A stretch of DNA of 64,000 bases, taken from assembly GCF_000513935.1 (NCBI RefSeq), contig NZ_AZUY01000012.1, positions 1 through 64,000 of the forward strand. Reading direction: 5' to 3'. The position numbers and the translations under genes were made by a program. Below, piece by piece: positions 18,451 to 28,692 of this stretch (positions within the stretch are counted from its first letter, which is position 1; each line of letters begins with the position of its first letter). Source of the stretch: Mesorhizobium sp. WSM3626. Lineage in GTDB: Bacteria > Pseudomonadota > Alphaproteobacteria > Rhizobiales > Rhizobiaceae. The notes beneath the pieces were generated by a model. That model did no database searches. It worked only from the letters and a program-made list of their open reading frames with translations, and was not told where the DNA came from.

Positions 18451-19023
18451 TTATGCGTCCGGCGGCAGCACCTGAAGCACCCGCGCTATGAACATATGGA
18501 ACTCAGCCATATAATTGCGCAGGAAGTCCTTGGTGGATTCAACCGTCACCTCGCCCTCATCCGTGATCAGCTCAGGCGTGAACTGGATATAGGCTTCCGG
18601 CGCATTCATCTGCGGCGAGTTGCAGAAACTCAGAACGCTGCGCAGGCTTTGTTGGGCGACGGCGGTCGCGATGGCGCCCGGCGATGTTCCGATGACGGCC
18701 GACGGTTTGCGCGCGAATGAATTCTTGCCGTAGGGGCGACTGGCCCAGTCGATTGCGTTCTTCAGTCCGCCGGGTATCGAGCGGTTGTACTCCGGGGTGA
18801 CGAACAGCACGGCCTGGACGGAGGCGATCGCCTTTTTGAAAGCCTGGGCGGTTGGTGGGAAATTGGCGTCGTAGTCGTAACTGTAGAGCGGCAGATCCTT
18901 GAAGCCGATTTCCGTCATTTCGAGCTCGGGAGGGGCAAGTTGAACGAGCGCCTTCGCGAGCTTGCGGTTGATGGATTCCCGGGCAAGGCTGCCGATGAGA
19001 TAACCGACTTTGTGTATGGCCAT
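18451..19023 (-). CDS. NADPH-dependent FMN reductase family protein
   Basis: Flavodoxin-fold reductase of 190 aa (start at ATG 19023, MAIHKVGYLIGSLARES). The FMN phosphate loop is YLIGSLARESINRKLA, and the second flavin contact is FVTPEYNRSIPGGLKNAIDW, the diagnostic PEYN-x-S-x-P-G-x-LKN-x-DW motif of the SsuE/ChrR/azoreductase-like group. Convergent to the MFS gene and divergent from the osmoprotectant operon. Quinone or chromate reduction is possible, but the substrate is not determined. Confidence 0.9.
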   Translation of the reverse strand: MAIHKVGYLIGSLARESINRKLAKALVQLAPPELEMTEIGFKDLPLYSYDYDANFPPTAQAFKKAIASVQAVLFVTPEYNRSIPGGLKNAIDWASRPYGKNSFARKPSAVIGTSPGAIATAVAQQSLRSVLSFCNSPQMNAPEAYIQFTPELITDEGEVTVESTKDFLRNYMAEFHMFIARVLQVLPPDA

Positions 19024-19240
19024 GACACGCTCTCCGTGTTTGCCGCCCACCCCTCGCGGCATTATTCACCCGATGGCGTCTGATCGCCAGCCCGCCGTTG
19101 CCGCCGCGCCGAAATCGGCGCGTCTGGAACAAAAATATTGCGCTGATCCCCCTTCTTATGAAACCGTATGCCCCGACTGGCCGTTGAAGCCATGCTCATA
19201 TGCGCCCACCGCATTCCGGTTCACAGCAAGGGGTTTCACA

Positions 19241-20152
19241 ATGTTTTCAGTCAAGGTTCTGGCCAGCGCGGCAATGGCGCTCGCCATCACGGCGGCTTCC
19301 GCGAGCGCTCAGGTCGTCGTCTCCTCGAAGATCGACACCGAGGGTGGCGTGCTCGGTAACATTATCCAGCTCGTCCTCAACGCCAACAACATCAAGACCA
19401 CGGATCGCATCCAGCTCGGCGGCACGCCGGTGGTGCGCAAGGCGATCACCGCCGGCGAGATCGACATCTATCCCGAATACACCGGCAATGCCGCCTTCTT
19501 CTTCGAGAAGGCCGATGATCCCGCGTGGAAGGATGCCGCCAAGGCTTATGAGACGGCCAAGAAGCTTGACTACGACGCCAACAAGATCGTCTGGCTGTCA
19601 CCGGCGCCGGCCAACAACACCTGGGCGATCGCCCTGCGCAAGGAAGTGACTGACGAGAACAAGCTCGTCACGCTGTCGGACTTCGGCAAATACGTCTCCG
19701 GCGGCGGCAAGGTGATGCTGGCGGCCTCCGCCGAGTTCGTCAATTCGGCGGCAGCCCTTCCGGCCTTCCAGACCACCTATGGCTTCACGCTGAAGCCTGA
19801 CCAACTGATCACCCTTTCGGGTGGTGACACGGCAGCGACCATCGCGGCGGCCGCCAACCAGACCAGCGGCGCCAATGCCGCTATGGTCTACGGCACCGAT
19901 GGCGGCATCGCGCCATCGGGCCTCGTCGTGTTGACTGACGACAAGGGCGTGCAGCCGGTCTACCAGCCGGCGCCGATCATCCGCGAATCCGTGCTGAAGG
20001 AGCACCCGGAGATCGAGACGCTGCTGAAGCCGGTGTTCGCCAAGCTCGATCTCGTCACGCTGCAGGAGCTCAATGGACGTGTGCAGGTCGGCGGCGAGCC
20101 GGTCAAGGGTGTCGCCGAGGACTTTTTGAAGAAGAACGGGTTTTTGAAATAG
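19241..20152 (+). CDS. osmF: osmoprotectant ABC transporter, substrate-binding protein (OsmF/YehZ type)
   Basis: Periplasmic binding protein of 303 aa with a signal peptide (MFSVKVLASAAMALAITAASASAQ). The OpuAC-like fold begins VVVSSKIDTEGGVLGNIIQ, with EIDIYPEYTGN and YQPAPIIRESVLKEHPE, as in glycine betaine/choline binders. First gene of an SBP-permease-ATPase-permease operon in the same order as E. coli yehZYXW. AAGGGG upstream of ATG 19241 supports the start. The ligand is probably a quaternary amine, as in the family; the exact one cannot be read. Confidence 0.9.
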   Translation: MFSVKVLASAAMALAITAASASAQVVVSSKIDTEGGVLGNIIQLVLNANNIKTTDRIQLGGTPVVRKAITAGEIDIYPEYTGNAAFFFEKADDPAWKDAAKAYETAKKLDYDANKIVWLSPAPANNTWAIALRKEVTDENKLVTLSDFGKYVSGGGKVMLAASAEFVNSAAALPAFQTTYGFTLKPDQLITLSGGDTAATIAAAANQTSGANAAMVYGTDGGIAPSGLVVLTDDKGVQPVYQPAPIIRESVLKEHPEIETLLKPVFAKLDLVTLQELNGRVQVGGEPVKGVAEDFLKKNGFLK

Positions 20153-20166
20153 CTACGCGTCGATAA

Positions 20167-21348
20167 GTGACGTCAGTGCGAGGCATGACCATCCGCTTCG
20201 ACAAACTCGGCGTGGTCATCGCCGCGCTCGCTGCTTACGCCGCGTTTCTAGCACCATTCGCCACCTTCCGCGCCAACCGCATCGTTCCCGGTCAGGCGCG
20301 CTCGATTCTCGAAGCTCTGCCGGCAACGACCGGTCCGCTGCTTTTGGCGATCCTCGTACTGGCCGCCCTTGTCGCCCTGTTCAGGACGCCGCTCATCTTG
20401 CGCCTTGCAGCCAGCGTCGTGGCGCTTGCCGCGCTGGCGCTGCTCCTCGGTGTCGCCGGCACATTCCTCACTCCGGCCGGCAATACCTTTGCCAGGGTTT
20501 CGCCGGCCTCCGGCTTCTGGATTCTCATCTTCGCCGTCACGCTTTTGCTCGCCGACGTGCTGACCAGGCTCAACCTGTCGCCTTGGGCGCGCGTCGGCGT
20601 GCTTGTCGTCGCGGCGCTGGCCATCGGCTTGCTGCTGATTTCGGGACGCTGGGACAGCCTCTCGATCCTCAAGGAGTATTCCAACCGCGCCGACAGCTTT
20701 TGGGCCGAAGGCTCCAAACATGTGACCCTGGCGCTCGGCTCATTGCTTGCCGCCGTGATCGTCGGCCTGCCGCTCGGCATCCTGTGCCACCGCGTCGAAA
20801 GCCTGCGGGCCGGCGTCCTCAACGTCTTGAACATCATCCAGACCATTCCTTCGATCGCGCTGTTCGGCCTGCTGATCGCGCCGCTTGGCTGGGTCGCAAC
20901 TCATGTGCCGGGAGCAGCCGCGCTCGGCATCAGGGGCATCGGCACGGCACCCGCCTTCGTCGCGCTGTTTCTCTATTCGCTGCTGCCAGTGGTGGCCAAC
21001 ACCGTGGTCGGCCTTGCCGGCGTGCCGCGTGCCGCCAACGACGCGGCGCGGGGCATGGGCATGACCGATCGCCAGCGCCTGTTCGGTGTCGAGTTTCCGC
21101 TGGCATTTCCGGTGATCCTGACGGGCATCCGCATTGTCCTGGTGCAGAACATCGGCCTTGCCACCATCGCCGCGCTGATCGGCGGCGGCGGTTTTGGCGT
21201 GTTCGTGTTCCAGGGCGTCGGCCAGACGGCGATGGATCTGGTGCTGCTCGGCGCGGTGCCGACCGTGGCGCTCGCCTTCGCCGCCGCCATCATCCTCGAC
21301 GCGGTAATCGAAATGACCGCCACCAAGCGCAGGGTTGAAACGGCATGA
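20167..21348 (+). CDS. yehY: osmoprotectant ABC transporter permease (YehY type, extended)
   Basis: Inner-membrane permease of 393 aa. The N-terminal half has about five extra hydrophobic segments; the C-terminal BPD_transp_1 domain (about 180-390) has the EAA-like loop AANDAARGMGMTDRQRLFGVEFPLAFP. The long form matches YehY (385 aa) rather than short OpuBB. Start is either GTG 20167 or ATG 20185; neither has a clear ribosome site. The stop overlaps the ATPase start. Confidence 0.88.
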   Translation: MTSVRGMTIRFDKLGVVIAALAAYAAFLAPFATFRANRIVPGQARSILEALPATTGPLLLAILVLAALVALFRTPLILRLAASVVALAALALLLGVAGTFLTPAGNTFARVSPASGFWILIFAVTLLLADVLTRLNLSPWARVGVLVVAALAIGLLLISGRWDSLSILKEYSNRADSFWAEGSKHVTLALGSLLAAVIVGLPLGILCHRVESLRAGVLNVLNIIQTIPSIALFGLLIAPLGWVATHVPGAAALGIRGIGTAPAFVALFLYSLLPVVANTVVGLAGVPRAANDAARGMGMTDRQRLFGVEFPLAFPVILTGIRIVLVQNIGLATIAALIGGGGFGVFVFQGVGQTAMDLVLLGAVPTVALAFAAAIILDAVIEMTATKRRVETA

Positions 21349-22283
21349 TCGAGATCGAAGGCATTACCAAGCGCTATGACGCGACGACAGTCGTCGACAA
21401 CGTCTCGATGGTCATCGAGCCGCGCACGGTTTGCGTCATTGTCGGCACCTCGGGCTCCGGCAAGACGACGCTGCTGCGCATGATCAACCGGCTGGTCGAG
21501 CCGACATCAGGCATCATCAAGCTCGACGGCGCCGACAATCGATCGGTGCCAGGTTACGAACTGCGCCGCAGCATCGGCTATGCAATCCAGGGCCACGGCC
21601 TGTTTCCGCATCGCACCGTGGCGCAGAACATCGCCACCGTGCCGGTGCTGCTTGGCTGGGACAAGGCCCGCATCAAGGCCCGCGTCGATGAACTGATGAC
21701 GCTCTACCAGCTCGACCCCCGGGAATTCGGGCCGCGCTATCCGCACGAACTGTCCGGGGGCCAGCAGCAGCGCGTCGGCGTGGCCCGCGCGCTTGCCGCC
21801 GAGCCCAACGTTCTTTTGATGGATGAGCCGTTCGGCGCGCTCGACCCGATCATCCGCACCAAGGCGCAGGCGGATTTGCTGGCGATCCAGAAGCGCTTCG
21901 GCACCACCATCATCCTCGTTACCCATGACATGGAAGAGGCCGTGCACATGGGCGACAGGATCGCGGTCATGGATGCCGGCAAGCTCGTGCAATATGGAGG
22001 GCCGGCGGAGATCCTGGCGAAGCCGGCCAACGCTTTTGTCGAGACGCTGGTCGGCGCCAGCGAAAGGCCATTCAGGCTGCTATCGCTGGGCCGGGTGGGC
22101 GATGCGGTGGAGCAGGGCGCCGCCGAAGGCGAGGCGATCCCCGGCGACGCCAGCCAGCGTGACGCGCTCGCGGAACTTCTCTGGTCCGGCAGGCCGGCGC
22201 TGCCGGTCAAGGGCACCGACGGCAAGCCGATCGGCCGCGTCACCGTGGATGGCCTGGTCAAGCGGGCGGCGAGGCCGTCATGA
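21345..22283 (+). CDS. yehX: osmoprotectant ABC transporter ATP-binding protein (YehX type)
   Basis: 312-aa ABC ATPase. Walker A GTSGSGKTTLL near residue 35, signature LSGGQQQRVGVARAL near 135, Walker B VLLMDEPFGALD, and H-loop VTHDMEEAVHMGD. The tail past residue 240 carries only a partial CBS-like segment (LPVKGTDGKPIGRVTVDGL). Four-base overlaps with both neighbours (ATGA) indicate tight translational coupling. Confidence 0.92.
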   Translation: MIEIEGITKRYDATTVVDNVSMVIEPRTVCVIVGTSGSGKTTLLRMINRLVEPTSGIIKLDGADNRSVPGYELRRSIGYAIQGHGLFPHRTVAQNIATVPVLLGWDKARIKARVDELMTLYQLDPREFGPRYPHELSGGQQQRVGVARALAAEPNVLLMDEPFGALDPIIRTKAQADLLAIQKRFGTTIILVTHDMEEAVHMGDRIAVMDAGKLVQYGGPAEILAKPANAFVETLVGASERPFRLLSLGRVGDAVEQGAAEGEAIPGDASQRDALAELLWSGRPALPVKGTDGKPIGRVTVDGLVKRAARPS

Positions 22284-23029
22284 AAGCCTGGCTGCCTCTG
22301 CTGCTCAGGCTTGCGCTTGTGGTGTTGCTTGTTGCCTTCATCACCAGCCCGGGTTGGTTCGAGCCGTTGCTGAAGCCGCTGACCGAAAACAACGCTCCCG
22401 TCATCTACAATCAAGGCAGCCTGCTGACGCTGACGCTGCTGCATCTGCGCACCGTGTTGATCGCGACCGTCGCGGCCACCATCGTCGCTGTGGCGCTCGC
22501 CATCCTGGTCACCCGGCCCGCCGGCGCCGAATTCCTGCCGCTGTCGCGCAGCCTGGTCAATATCGGCCAGACCTTTCCGCCGGTGGCGGTGCTGGCGCTC
22601 GCCGTGCCGGCGGTGGGCTTCGGCGAGAAGCCGACGCTGATCGCGCTGTTTCTCTATGGTCTGCTGCCGATCTTCGAGAACGCGCTCACCGGACTGACGA
22701 CGTTGCCGGCCAATGTCGTCGAGGCTGCGCGTGGCGCCGGCATGACCGGCTGGCAAAGGCTCACCAAGGTCGAACTGCCGCTCAGCGCGCCGATCATCCT
22801 TGGCGGTATCAGGCTGTCGGTGGTGATCAGCCTGGCCACGGCCACCATAGGCTCGACGGTGGCGGCCAGGACGCTCGGCGAGGTGATCATCGCCGGCTTG
22901 CTGTCGAACAATCTGGCCTTCATCCTGCAGGGCGGTCTGATCGTGGCGGCGCTTGCCGTGCTGATCTATGACGGACTGTCGGCGGTCGAGCGCTACGCGG
23001 CGCGGCGCATGGGCAGAGAGGCGGACTGA
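22280..23029 (+). CDS. yehW: osmoprotectant ABC transporter permease (YehW type)
   Basis: 249-aa short permease, the second membrane subunit. About six membrane segments, with the cytoplasmic loop VVEAARGAGMTGWQRLTKVELPLSAP that docks to the ATPase. Length agrees with YehW (243). Last gene of the operon; the 239-bp gap that follows separates it from hppA. Confidence 0.9.
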   Translation: MKAWLPLLLRLALVVLLVAFITSPGWFEPLLKPLTENNAPVIYNQGSLLTLTLLHLRTVLIATVAATIVAVALAILVTRPAGAEFLPLSRSLVNIGQTFPPVAVLALAVPAVGFGEKPTLIALFLYGLLPIFENALTGLTTLPANVVEAARGAGMTGWQRLTKVELPLSAPIILGGIRLSVVISLATATIGSTVAARTLGEVIIAGLLSNNLAFILQGGLIVAALAVLIYDGLSAVERYAARRMGREAD

Positions 23030-23268
23030 CCGGTGCCCGATGGTCGGGACGATTTCAATCGATCTAACCGCTGAGAGATCGCGACGGACACTCGCCAGCA
23101 TCGACTTTTGGGCGAAAGCCGGGCAAAAATCGAACCATATCTTGACGTTCGCAGCCCTGTTTCGCATACACCGATGCGAAGAGGGGGATTCCATGCACGG
23201 GATTCCGTCTTTGTCTCAACGGCCCAGGGAGGGGTTCTTTTGGGCCAACAATCGAGGAAAACCCGGCA

Positions 23269-25410
23269 ATGACCATAATTTCCGCCGTCATCGCCTGCGG
23301 CTTGCTTTCTGTCCTTTACGCCATATGGGCGACACGTTCGGTCCTTGCGGCCGATCAGGGCAATGCACGCATGCAGGAAATTTCCGCAGCCATTCGCGAA
23401 GGCGCGCAAGCCTATCTGGCACGCCAGTACACCACCATCGCCATCGTCGGCGTCGTCGTGCTCCTCCTCGCCTGGTGGCTGCTGTCGATCACCGCCGCCA
23501 TCGGCTTCCTGATCGGTGCCGTTCTGTCGGGCGCCGCCGGCTTCATCGGCATGCATGTTTCGGTGCGGGCCAATGTGCGTACCGCGCAAGCGGCTTCCAA
23601 CAGCCTTGCCGCCGGTCTCGACATCGCCTTCAAGTCGGGCGCCATCACCGGCATGCTGGTTGCGGGCCTGGCCCTGCTTGGCGTTTCGATCTACTACCTC
23701 ATCCTCACCCATTTCCTCGGCCTCCAGCCCAATGACCGCATCGTCATCGACTCGCTGGTCTCGCTCGGCTTCGGCGCTTCGCTGATCTCGATCTTCGCCC
23801 GTCTCGGCGGCGGCATTTTCACCAAGGGCGCCGATGTCGGCGGCGATCTGGTCGGCAAGGTCGAAGCCGGTATTCCGGAGGATGATCCGCGCAATCCGGC
23901 CACCATCGCCGACAATGTCGGCGACAATGTCGGCGACTGCGCCGGCATGGCCGCCGACCTGTTCGAGACCTATGCGGTGACGGTCGTCGCCACCATGGTT
24001 CTCGCCGCCATCTTCTTCGGCGGTACCGCTGTCCTCGGTGCGGCGATGCTGTATCCGCTCGCCATCTGCAGCGCCTGCATCCTCACCTCGATCGTCGGCA
24101 CCTTCTTCGTCAAGCTCGGCTCCAACGGCTCGATCATGGGCGCGCTCTACAAGGGCCTGATCGTGACCGGCCTTCTATCGGTCGTTGGCCTCGGCGTCGC
24201 CACCTCGGCCACGCTCGGCTGGGGCGAGGTCGGCACCGTTGCCGGCATGACCATCACCGGCAAGAACCTGTTCATCTGCGGCCTCATCGGCCTTGTGGTG
24301 ACCGGGTTGATCGTGGTGATCACCGAATACTACACCGGCACCAACAAGCGCCCGGTCAACTCGATCGCCCAGGCATCGGTGACCGGCCACGGCACCAACG
24401 TCATCCAGGGGCTGGCAGTCTCGCTGGAATCGACGGCGCTTCCGGCAATCGTCATCGTCGGCGGCATCATCGCCACCTACCAGCTCGGCGGTTTGTTCGG
24501 CACGGCGATTGCCGTCACCACCATGCTCGGCCTCGCCGGCATGATCGTGGCGCTCGACGCCTTCGGCCCGGTCACCGACAATGCCGGCGGCATTGCCGAA
24601 ATGGCCGGCCTGCCCAAGGAAGTGCGTCACTCCACCGACGCGCTCGACGCGGTCGGCAACACCACCAAGGCGGTGACCAAGGGCTACGCCATCGGTTCGG
24701 CCGGTCTCGGCGCGCTGGTGCTGTTCGCGGCCTATTCGAACGACCTGAAGTTCTTTGCCGCCAATGGCGACAAATATCCCTACTTCCAGGGCATGGGCGA
24801 AATCTCGTTCGATCTCTCCAACCCTTACGTCGTCGCCGGCCTGATCTTCGGCGGCCTCATTCCCTACCTGTTCGGCGGTATCGCCATGACGGCGGTCGGC
24901 CGCGCGGCGGGCGCCATCGTCGAGGAGGTGCGCAAGCAGTTCCGCGAGGATCCGGGCATCATGGCCGGCACCTCGAAGCCGAACTACGCGCGTGCGGTCG
25001 ATCTCCTGACCAAGGCGGCGATCCGGGAGATGATCATCCCGTCGCTGCTGCCGGTGCTGGCGCCGCTCGTCGTCTATTTCGGCGTGCTGTTGATCTCGGG
25101 CTCGAAGGCGTCCGCCTTCGCCGCGCTCGGCGCCTCGCTCCTTGGCGTCATCGTCAATGGCCTGTTTGTCGCGATCTCGATGACTTCGGGCGGTGGCGCC
25201 TGGGACAACGCAAAGAAGTCGTTCGAGGACGGTTTCACCGACAAGAACGGCGTCAAGCACCTGAAGGGTTCCGAGGCGCACAAGGCTTCGGTGACCGGCG
25301 ATACAGTCGGCGATCCCTACAAGGACACCGCCGGCCCTGCGGTCAACCCGGCGATCAAGATCACCAACATCGTGGCACTCTTGCTGCTGGCCGTGCTCGC
25401 GCACGGCTGA
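23269..25410 (+). CDS. hppA: K+-insensitive proton-pumping membrane pyrophosphatase
   Basis: Couples pyrophosphate hydrolysis to proton export across the inner membrane. 713 aa with about 16 membrane segments. The pyrophosphate/Mg site is clear: [17 protein letters not shown] and [20 protein letters not shown], with a further acidic block [13 protein letters not shown]. The segment [15 protein letters not shown] carries Lys where K+-dependent enzymes have Ala, predicting a K+-independent H+ pump. GAGGAAA lies about 12 bases before the ATG. A strong terminator follows directly. Confidence 0.97.
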   Translation: MTIISAVIACGLLSVLYAIWATRSVLAADQGNARMQEISAAIREGAQAYLARQYTTIAIVGVVVLLLAWWLLSITAAIGFLIGAVLSGAAGFIGMHVSVRANVRTAQAASNSLAAGLDIAFKSGAITGMLVAGLALLGVSIYYLILTHFLGLQPNDRIVIDSLVSLGFGASLISIFARLGGGIFTKGADVGGDLVGKVEAGIPEDDPRNPATIADNVGDNVGDCAGMAADLFETYAVTVVATMVLAAIFFGGTAVLGAAMLYPLAICSACILTSIVGTFFVKLGSNGSIMGALYKGLIVTGLLSVVGLGVATSATLGWGEVGTVAGMTITGKNLFICGLIGLVVTGLIVVITEYYTGTNKRPVNSIAQASVTGHGTNVIQGLAVSLESTALPAIVIVGGIIATYQLGGLFGTAIAVTTMLGLAGMIVALDAFGPVTDNAGGIAEMAGLPKEVRHSTDALDAVGNTTKAVTKGYAIGSAGLGALVLFAAYSNDLKFFAANGDKYPYFQGMGEISFDLSNPYVVAGLIFGGLIPYLFGGIAMTAVGRAAGAIVEEVRKQFREDPGIMAGTSKPNYARAVDLLTKAAIREMIIPSLLPVLAPLVVYFGVLLISGSKASAFAALGASLLGVIVNGLFVAISMTSGGGAWDNAKKSFEDGFTDKNGVKHLKGSEAHKASVTGDTVGDPYKDTAGPAVNPAIKITNIVALLLLAVLAHG

Positions 25411-25429
25411 ACGGCAACGATTGAATCTG

Positions 25430-25460
25430 AAAATCCGCGGGAGCGATCCCGCGGATTTTT
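25430..25460 (+). terminator. Rho-independent terminator after hppA
   Basis: AAATCCGCGGGA (25431-25442), loop GCGA, TCCCGCGGATTT (25447-25458) and T-run. A near-identical copy in inverted orientation ends bamE at 25677-25706. The 217 bases between the two (25460-25676) show no gene. Confidence 0.93.
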
Positions 25461-25676
25461 CATTTGATGGGTCGCTGCGACCAGGAACGGGATTTCGTGT
25501 CTCGCCGGTTGCCACAAAATTTCAGCATTTCATCCTGTCACGATCTGTCGGTCGGGTGTCCCCGTCGTCGTCCAGCCATCCGGCATCGCACGGTCGTCAC
25601 TGCTCATGTCCAAGCTCCCCAGCTTGGCGGTTTGATACGGGTTTGCCCCACCACTGGCGAGCCGGACCGGCCAAAC

Positions 25677-25706
25677 AAAAACCCGCGGGATCGCTCCCAC
25701 GGGTTT
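25677..25706 (-). terminator. Rho-independent terminator after bamE
   Basis: Read on the minus strand: AAAACCCGTGGGA, loop GCGA, TCCCGCGGGTTTT, then GTTTGG. The stem has one G-T or mismatch position. It lies 72 bp beyond the bamE stop and is an inverted near-copy of the hppA terminator. Confidence 0.88.
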
Positions 25707-25777
25707 TCGGTCGCCTGAGACATTTCTGTTCCCCAAAAGTCAGGGAAGCAGGATCTAGGGAAGCAGGTATCTAAGGA

Positions 25778-26290
25778 TCAGGGGGTGCCGCCGGGAATGC
25801 TGGGCGCCAGCTTGCTGGCGCCGTTGATGATCTGGCTGAGGAAGTTCTGGTCCTTGCCGCCGGTCGGCGTGGTGCGCGAAATGAAGTCAAAAATCTTGCC
25901 GTCCTTCAAGCCGTATTTGGCGATCTGAGTGACGCGGCTGTCCGGGCCGAAATAGACCGCCAGCACCTTCTGGTCGACCAGCCTCGGCTTGTCGAAGGCG
26001 ACGTAGCGCTTGCGCGTCTGCGAGATATAGTAAAACGCCTCATTGTCGAAAGTAGCCGTGGTCGACGGCGTGCCGAGCGCCAGAAGCACCTGCTCGCGGC
26101 TGGAACCGACCGGCACAGAATCGATCGCCTGCTGATCGAGGACGTAGCCTTGCGTGAACGTCTCGCTCGGACTGAGGTCGCCGATCATCTTATTGGTGTG
26201 GCATGCAGACAGCGCCGCTACGATAGCCAGCAGCGAGATCGCACCGGCAGGCCTGGAAGTGAAAGTCGACTTGAAATTCAGCGCGCGCAA
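25778..26290 (-). CDS. bamE: outer membrane protein assembly factor BamE
   Basis: Lipoprotein of the BAM complex that folds outer-membrane beta-barrels. 170 aa. Signal peptide with lipobox (LLAIVAALSACHTNK), then the SmpA/OmlA domain: GYVLDQQAIDSVPVGSSREQVLLALGTPSTT and FYYISQTRKRYVAF. No ATG precedes the signal, and three TTG codons stand in a row at 26296, 26293 and 26290. The last is best spaced (8 nt) from GGAG, so a TTG start is likely. A long frame upstream is an artefact. Divergent from the cytochrome chaperone gene. Confidence 0.92.
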   Translation of the reverse strand: MRALNFKSTFTSRPAGAISLLAIVAALSACHTNKMIGDLSPSETFTQGYVLDQQAIDSVPVGSSREQVLLALGTPSTTATFDNEAFYYISQTRKRYVAFDKPRLVDQKVLAVYFGPDSRVTQIAKYGLKDGKIFDFISRTTPTGGKDQNFLSQIINGASKLAPSIPGGTP

Positions 26291-26404
26291 CAACAATTCT
26301 CCATTCCATCGCCGCAACTTGCGCTGGGCCGCAAAACCGGTAAACCAGCTTGCTTGCCGATGCAACAAGGCCAATTCAACAAACGGTCCCCGGAGACCAT
26401 CCCC

Positions 26405-26947
26405 ATGTTCCAGCGCCTTTTTGGCCGCGAACGCCACGCCAACCGCACCATCACCGACGCGCTCTACGCACAAATCGTGGCGGCGGCGCGGCAGACTGTT
26501 TTTTATTCCCACTGGAATGTGCCTGACACGCCGCTTGGCCGTTTCGAGATGCTTTCGCTGCACATGTTCCTGGTCCAGTACCGCTTGCGCGGCGAGGACG
26601 GCGTGGCGCAGGAAATCGCGCAGGTGCTGATCGACGAGTTCTTCCTCGACGTCGATCATTCGCTGCGGGAACTGGGCATTGGCGACGTCGGCGTGCCAAA
26701 ACGCATGAAGAAACTGGCGAAGATGTTCTATGGCCGCACCGCCGCCTATGATGATGCGCTGGAACGAAACGATCATGATAGTCTGACCGCGGCACTTACC
26801 CGTAATGTCCGTCCCGACGCCGGCGCTTGGCCGGAAGCGTCGCATTTGGCCGGGTATGTCGCCGACGCCAGCCGGCAGCTGAGTGCGCAGCCGACCGAAT
26901 CGATCATTGGCGGCACTGTGGCATTTCCAGGGGCCAACGGAGGCTAA
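26405..26947 (+). CDS. ubiquinol-cytochrome c chaperone (CBP3/UQCC1 family)
   Basis: 180 aa. The family signature is clear: NRTITDALYAQIVAAARQTVFY, VPDTPLGRFEMLSLHMFLVQYRLRGE and FFLDVDHSLRELGIGDVGVPKRMKKL. Homologues assist assembly of the cytochrome bc1 complex in mitochondria and alphaproteobacteria. Start at ATG 26405; longer frames upstream would run into bamE. The next gene, DUF177, begins 3 bases after the stop, so the two form an operon, an order kept in Rhizobiales. Confidence 0.92.
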   Translation: MFQRLFGRERHANRTITDALYAQIVAAARQTVFYSHWNVPDTPLGRFEMLSLHMFLVQYRLRGEDGVAQEIAQVLIDEFFLDVDHSLRELGIGDVGVPKRMKKLAKMFYGRTAAYDDALERNDHDSLTAALTRNVRPDAGAWPEASHLAGYVADASRQLSAQPTESIIGGTVAFPGANGG

Positions 26948-26950
26948 TCG

Positions 26951-27499
26951 ATGAAACACGCGAATATGCAGAGTCCGGTATCCTTTTTCGCCAATGTCGC
27001 CCGGCTGCCGCAAAAGGGGCTGCCCGTGGTGATCGAGGCCGACCCCGCACAGCGCGCGGCACTCGCCGAGGCGCACGGGCTGCTGTCGGTCGAAGCCTAT
27101 CGCGCCGAACTGCTCGTTACGTTGTGGAAGCGCAATGGTGTTAAGGTCAGCGGCCGTGTCGAGGCAGACATCACCCAGGCCTGCATCGTCACGCTCGACC
27201 CCGTCCAGGCGCATATCGACGAGCCGGTCGAGGCACTGCTCTTGCCTGAGGACTCCAAGCTCGGACGGCAGGGATTCGAAAGCGCCGGCGAGATTCTGCT
27301 CGACGCCGACGGGCCCGACAGTCCCGAGACATTTTCAGGCGACACCATCGATGTCGGGGCGCTTGCCGAACAGTTCTTCGGATTGGCGATCGACCCCTAT
27401 CCGCGCAAGCCCGGCGCCTCGCTTGGTGCCGGTGACGACACCGGATCGGCCGAGAATGAATTTCAGCAAAAACTGCGATCCTTGCTGGGAAAATCCTGA
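26951..27499 (+). CDS. DUF177 (YceD-like) domain protein
   Basis: 182 aa. DUF177 pattern: KVSGRVEADITQACIVTLDPV, with the Cys of QACIVT conserved, EPVEALLLPED, and VGALAEQFFGLAIDPYPRKPG. In plants and cyanobacteria DUF177 proteins act in 23S rRNA accumulation; in bacteria the gene usually lies just before rpmF-plsX. Here plsX follows after 113 bp with no rpmF between. The acidic C-terminal half is typical. Confidence 0.88.
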   Translation: MKHANMQSPVSFFANVARLPQKGLPVVIEADPAQRAALAEAHGLLSVEAYRAELLVTLWKRNGVKVSGRVEADITQACIVTLDPVQAHIDEPVEALLLPEDSKLGRQGFESAGEILLDADGPDSPETFSGDTIDVGALAEQFFGLAIDPYPRKPGASLGAGDDTGSAENEFQQKLRSLLGKS

Positions 27500-27612
27500 A
27501 AACCTCGCCCGCGACGGAAAAGTCGGTTGTGCGGCAGCCTAAAACCGCTATTTTCGCCGAACCTTTGCGACCGCTAAAACGACTTGCCGCCTAACCGTGA
27601 GATGAATGCCGC

Positions 27613-28683
27613 GTGATCAGGATTTCCATCGATGCCATGGGCGGCGATCACGGACCAACCGTGGTCATTCCAGCGCTCATGACGGTCGCGACCCGCCGTC
27701 CCGACATCCGCTTCGTCATCTATGGACGTGAGGAACTGGTGCGCCCGGAACTCGCCAAGTTTCCCAAATTGGCTGAGGTCAGCGAGTTCTTCCACTGCGA
27801 GATCGCGGTCAGGATGGACGACAAACCGAGCCAGGCGCTGCGCCATGGCCGCTGGAAATCGTCGATGTGGAAAGCGGTCGAGGCCGTCAAGTCGGGCGCC
27901 GCGGATGCATGCATCTCCGCCGGCAACACCGGCGCGCTGATGGCGATGTCGAAATTCTGCCTGCGCACCATGGCCACCATCGAACGTCCGGCGATTGCGG
28001 CATTGTGGCCGACATTGCGTGGCGAGAGCGTGGTTCTGGACGTGGGCGCCACCATTGGCGCCGACGCGCACCAGCTCATCGATTTTGCCATTCTCGGCAC
28101 CGGGATGGCGCGTTCCGTATTCGGCGTCGCCAGGCCCACGGTCGGGCTGCTCAATGTCGGCGTGGAAGAGATCAAGGGCCAGGAAGAGGTCAAGGAAGCG
28201 GGGCGCATGTTGCGCGAAGCCAACATGGCCTCGATGAACTACCATGGCTTTGTCGAAGGCGACGACATCGGCAAGGGCACAGTCGACGTCGTGGTGACGG
28301 AAGGCTTTGCCGGCAACATCGCGCTGAAGACGGCGGAAGGCACCGCGCGCCAGATAGGCGGCTATCTGCGCGCCGCGATGAGCCGCACCCTGATGGCCAA
28401 GATCGGCTATGTCTTCGCCAAGGGCGCCTTCGACCGCCTGCGCGAAAAGATGGATGTCGGCCGCTCGAATGGCGGCGTGTTCCTGGGGCTGAACGGTATC
28501 GTCGTCAAGAGCCACGGCGGCGCCGATTCGGACGGTTTCGCCGCGGCGATCGAACTCGGCTACGACATGGTGCGCAACAATCTGCTCGACCGCATCGAGG
28601 CCGACCTCGATCTGTTTCATGCGCGCAACCCGCATGCCCTGACATCTAGGAAATCCGACGTCGTTACCGACGCAAAGGAATAG
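27613..28683 (+). CDS. plsX: phosphate acyltransferase PlsX
   Basis: Makes acyl-phosphate from acyl-ACP for phospholipid synthesis, at the membrane surface. 356 aa from GTG 27613. N-terminal [12 protein letters not shown] is invariant. [14 protein letters not shown] and [14 protein letters not shown] follow, then [18 protein letters not shown] and [15 protein letters not shown]. Followed after 9 bases by fabH, the standard plsX-fabH pair. Confidence 0.97.
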   Translation: MIRISIDAMGGDHGPTVVIPALMTVATRRPDIRFVIYGREELVRPELAKFPKLAEVSEFFHCEIAVRMDDKPSQALRHGRWKSSMWKAVEAVKSGAADACISAGNTGALMAMSKFCLRTMATIERPAIAALWPTLRGESVVLDVGATIGADAHQLIDFAILGTGMARSVFGVARPTVGLLNVGVEEIKGQEEVKEAGRMLREANMASMNYHGFVEGDDIGKGTVDVVVTEGFAGNIALKTAEGTARQIGGYLRAAMSRTLMAKIGYVFAKGAFDRLREKMDVGRSNGGVFLGLNGIVVKSHGGADSDGFAAAIELGYDMVRNNLLDRIEADLDLFHARNPHALTSRKSDVVTDAKE

Positions 28684-28692
28684 GAAAGAATT

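Noticed and set aside
24175..25515. A 446-codon minus-strand frame over hppA
   Set aside because: Antisense shadow of a fully conserved pyrophosphatase; low-complexity Arg/Asp/Gly composition and no ribosome site.
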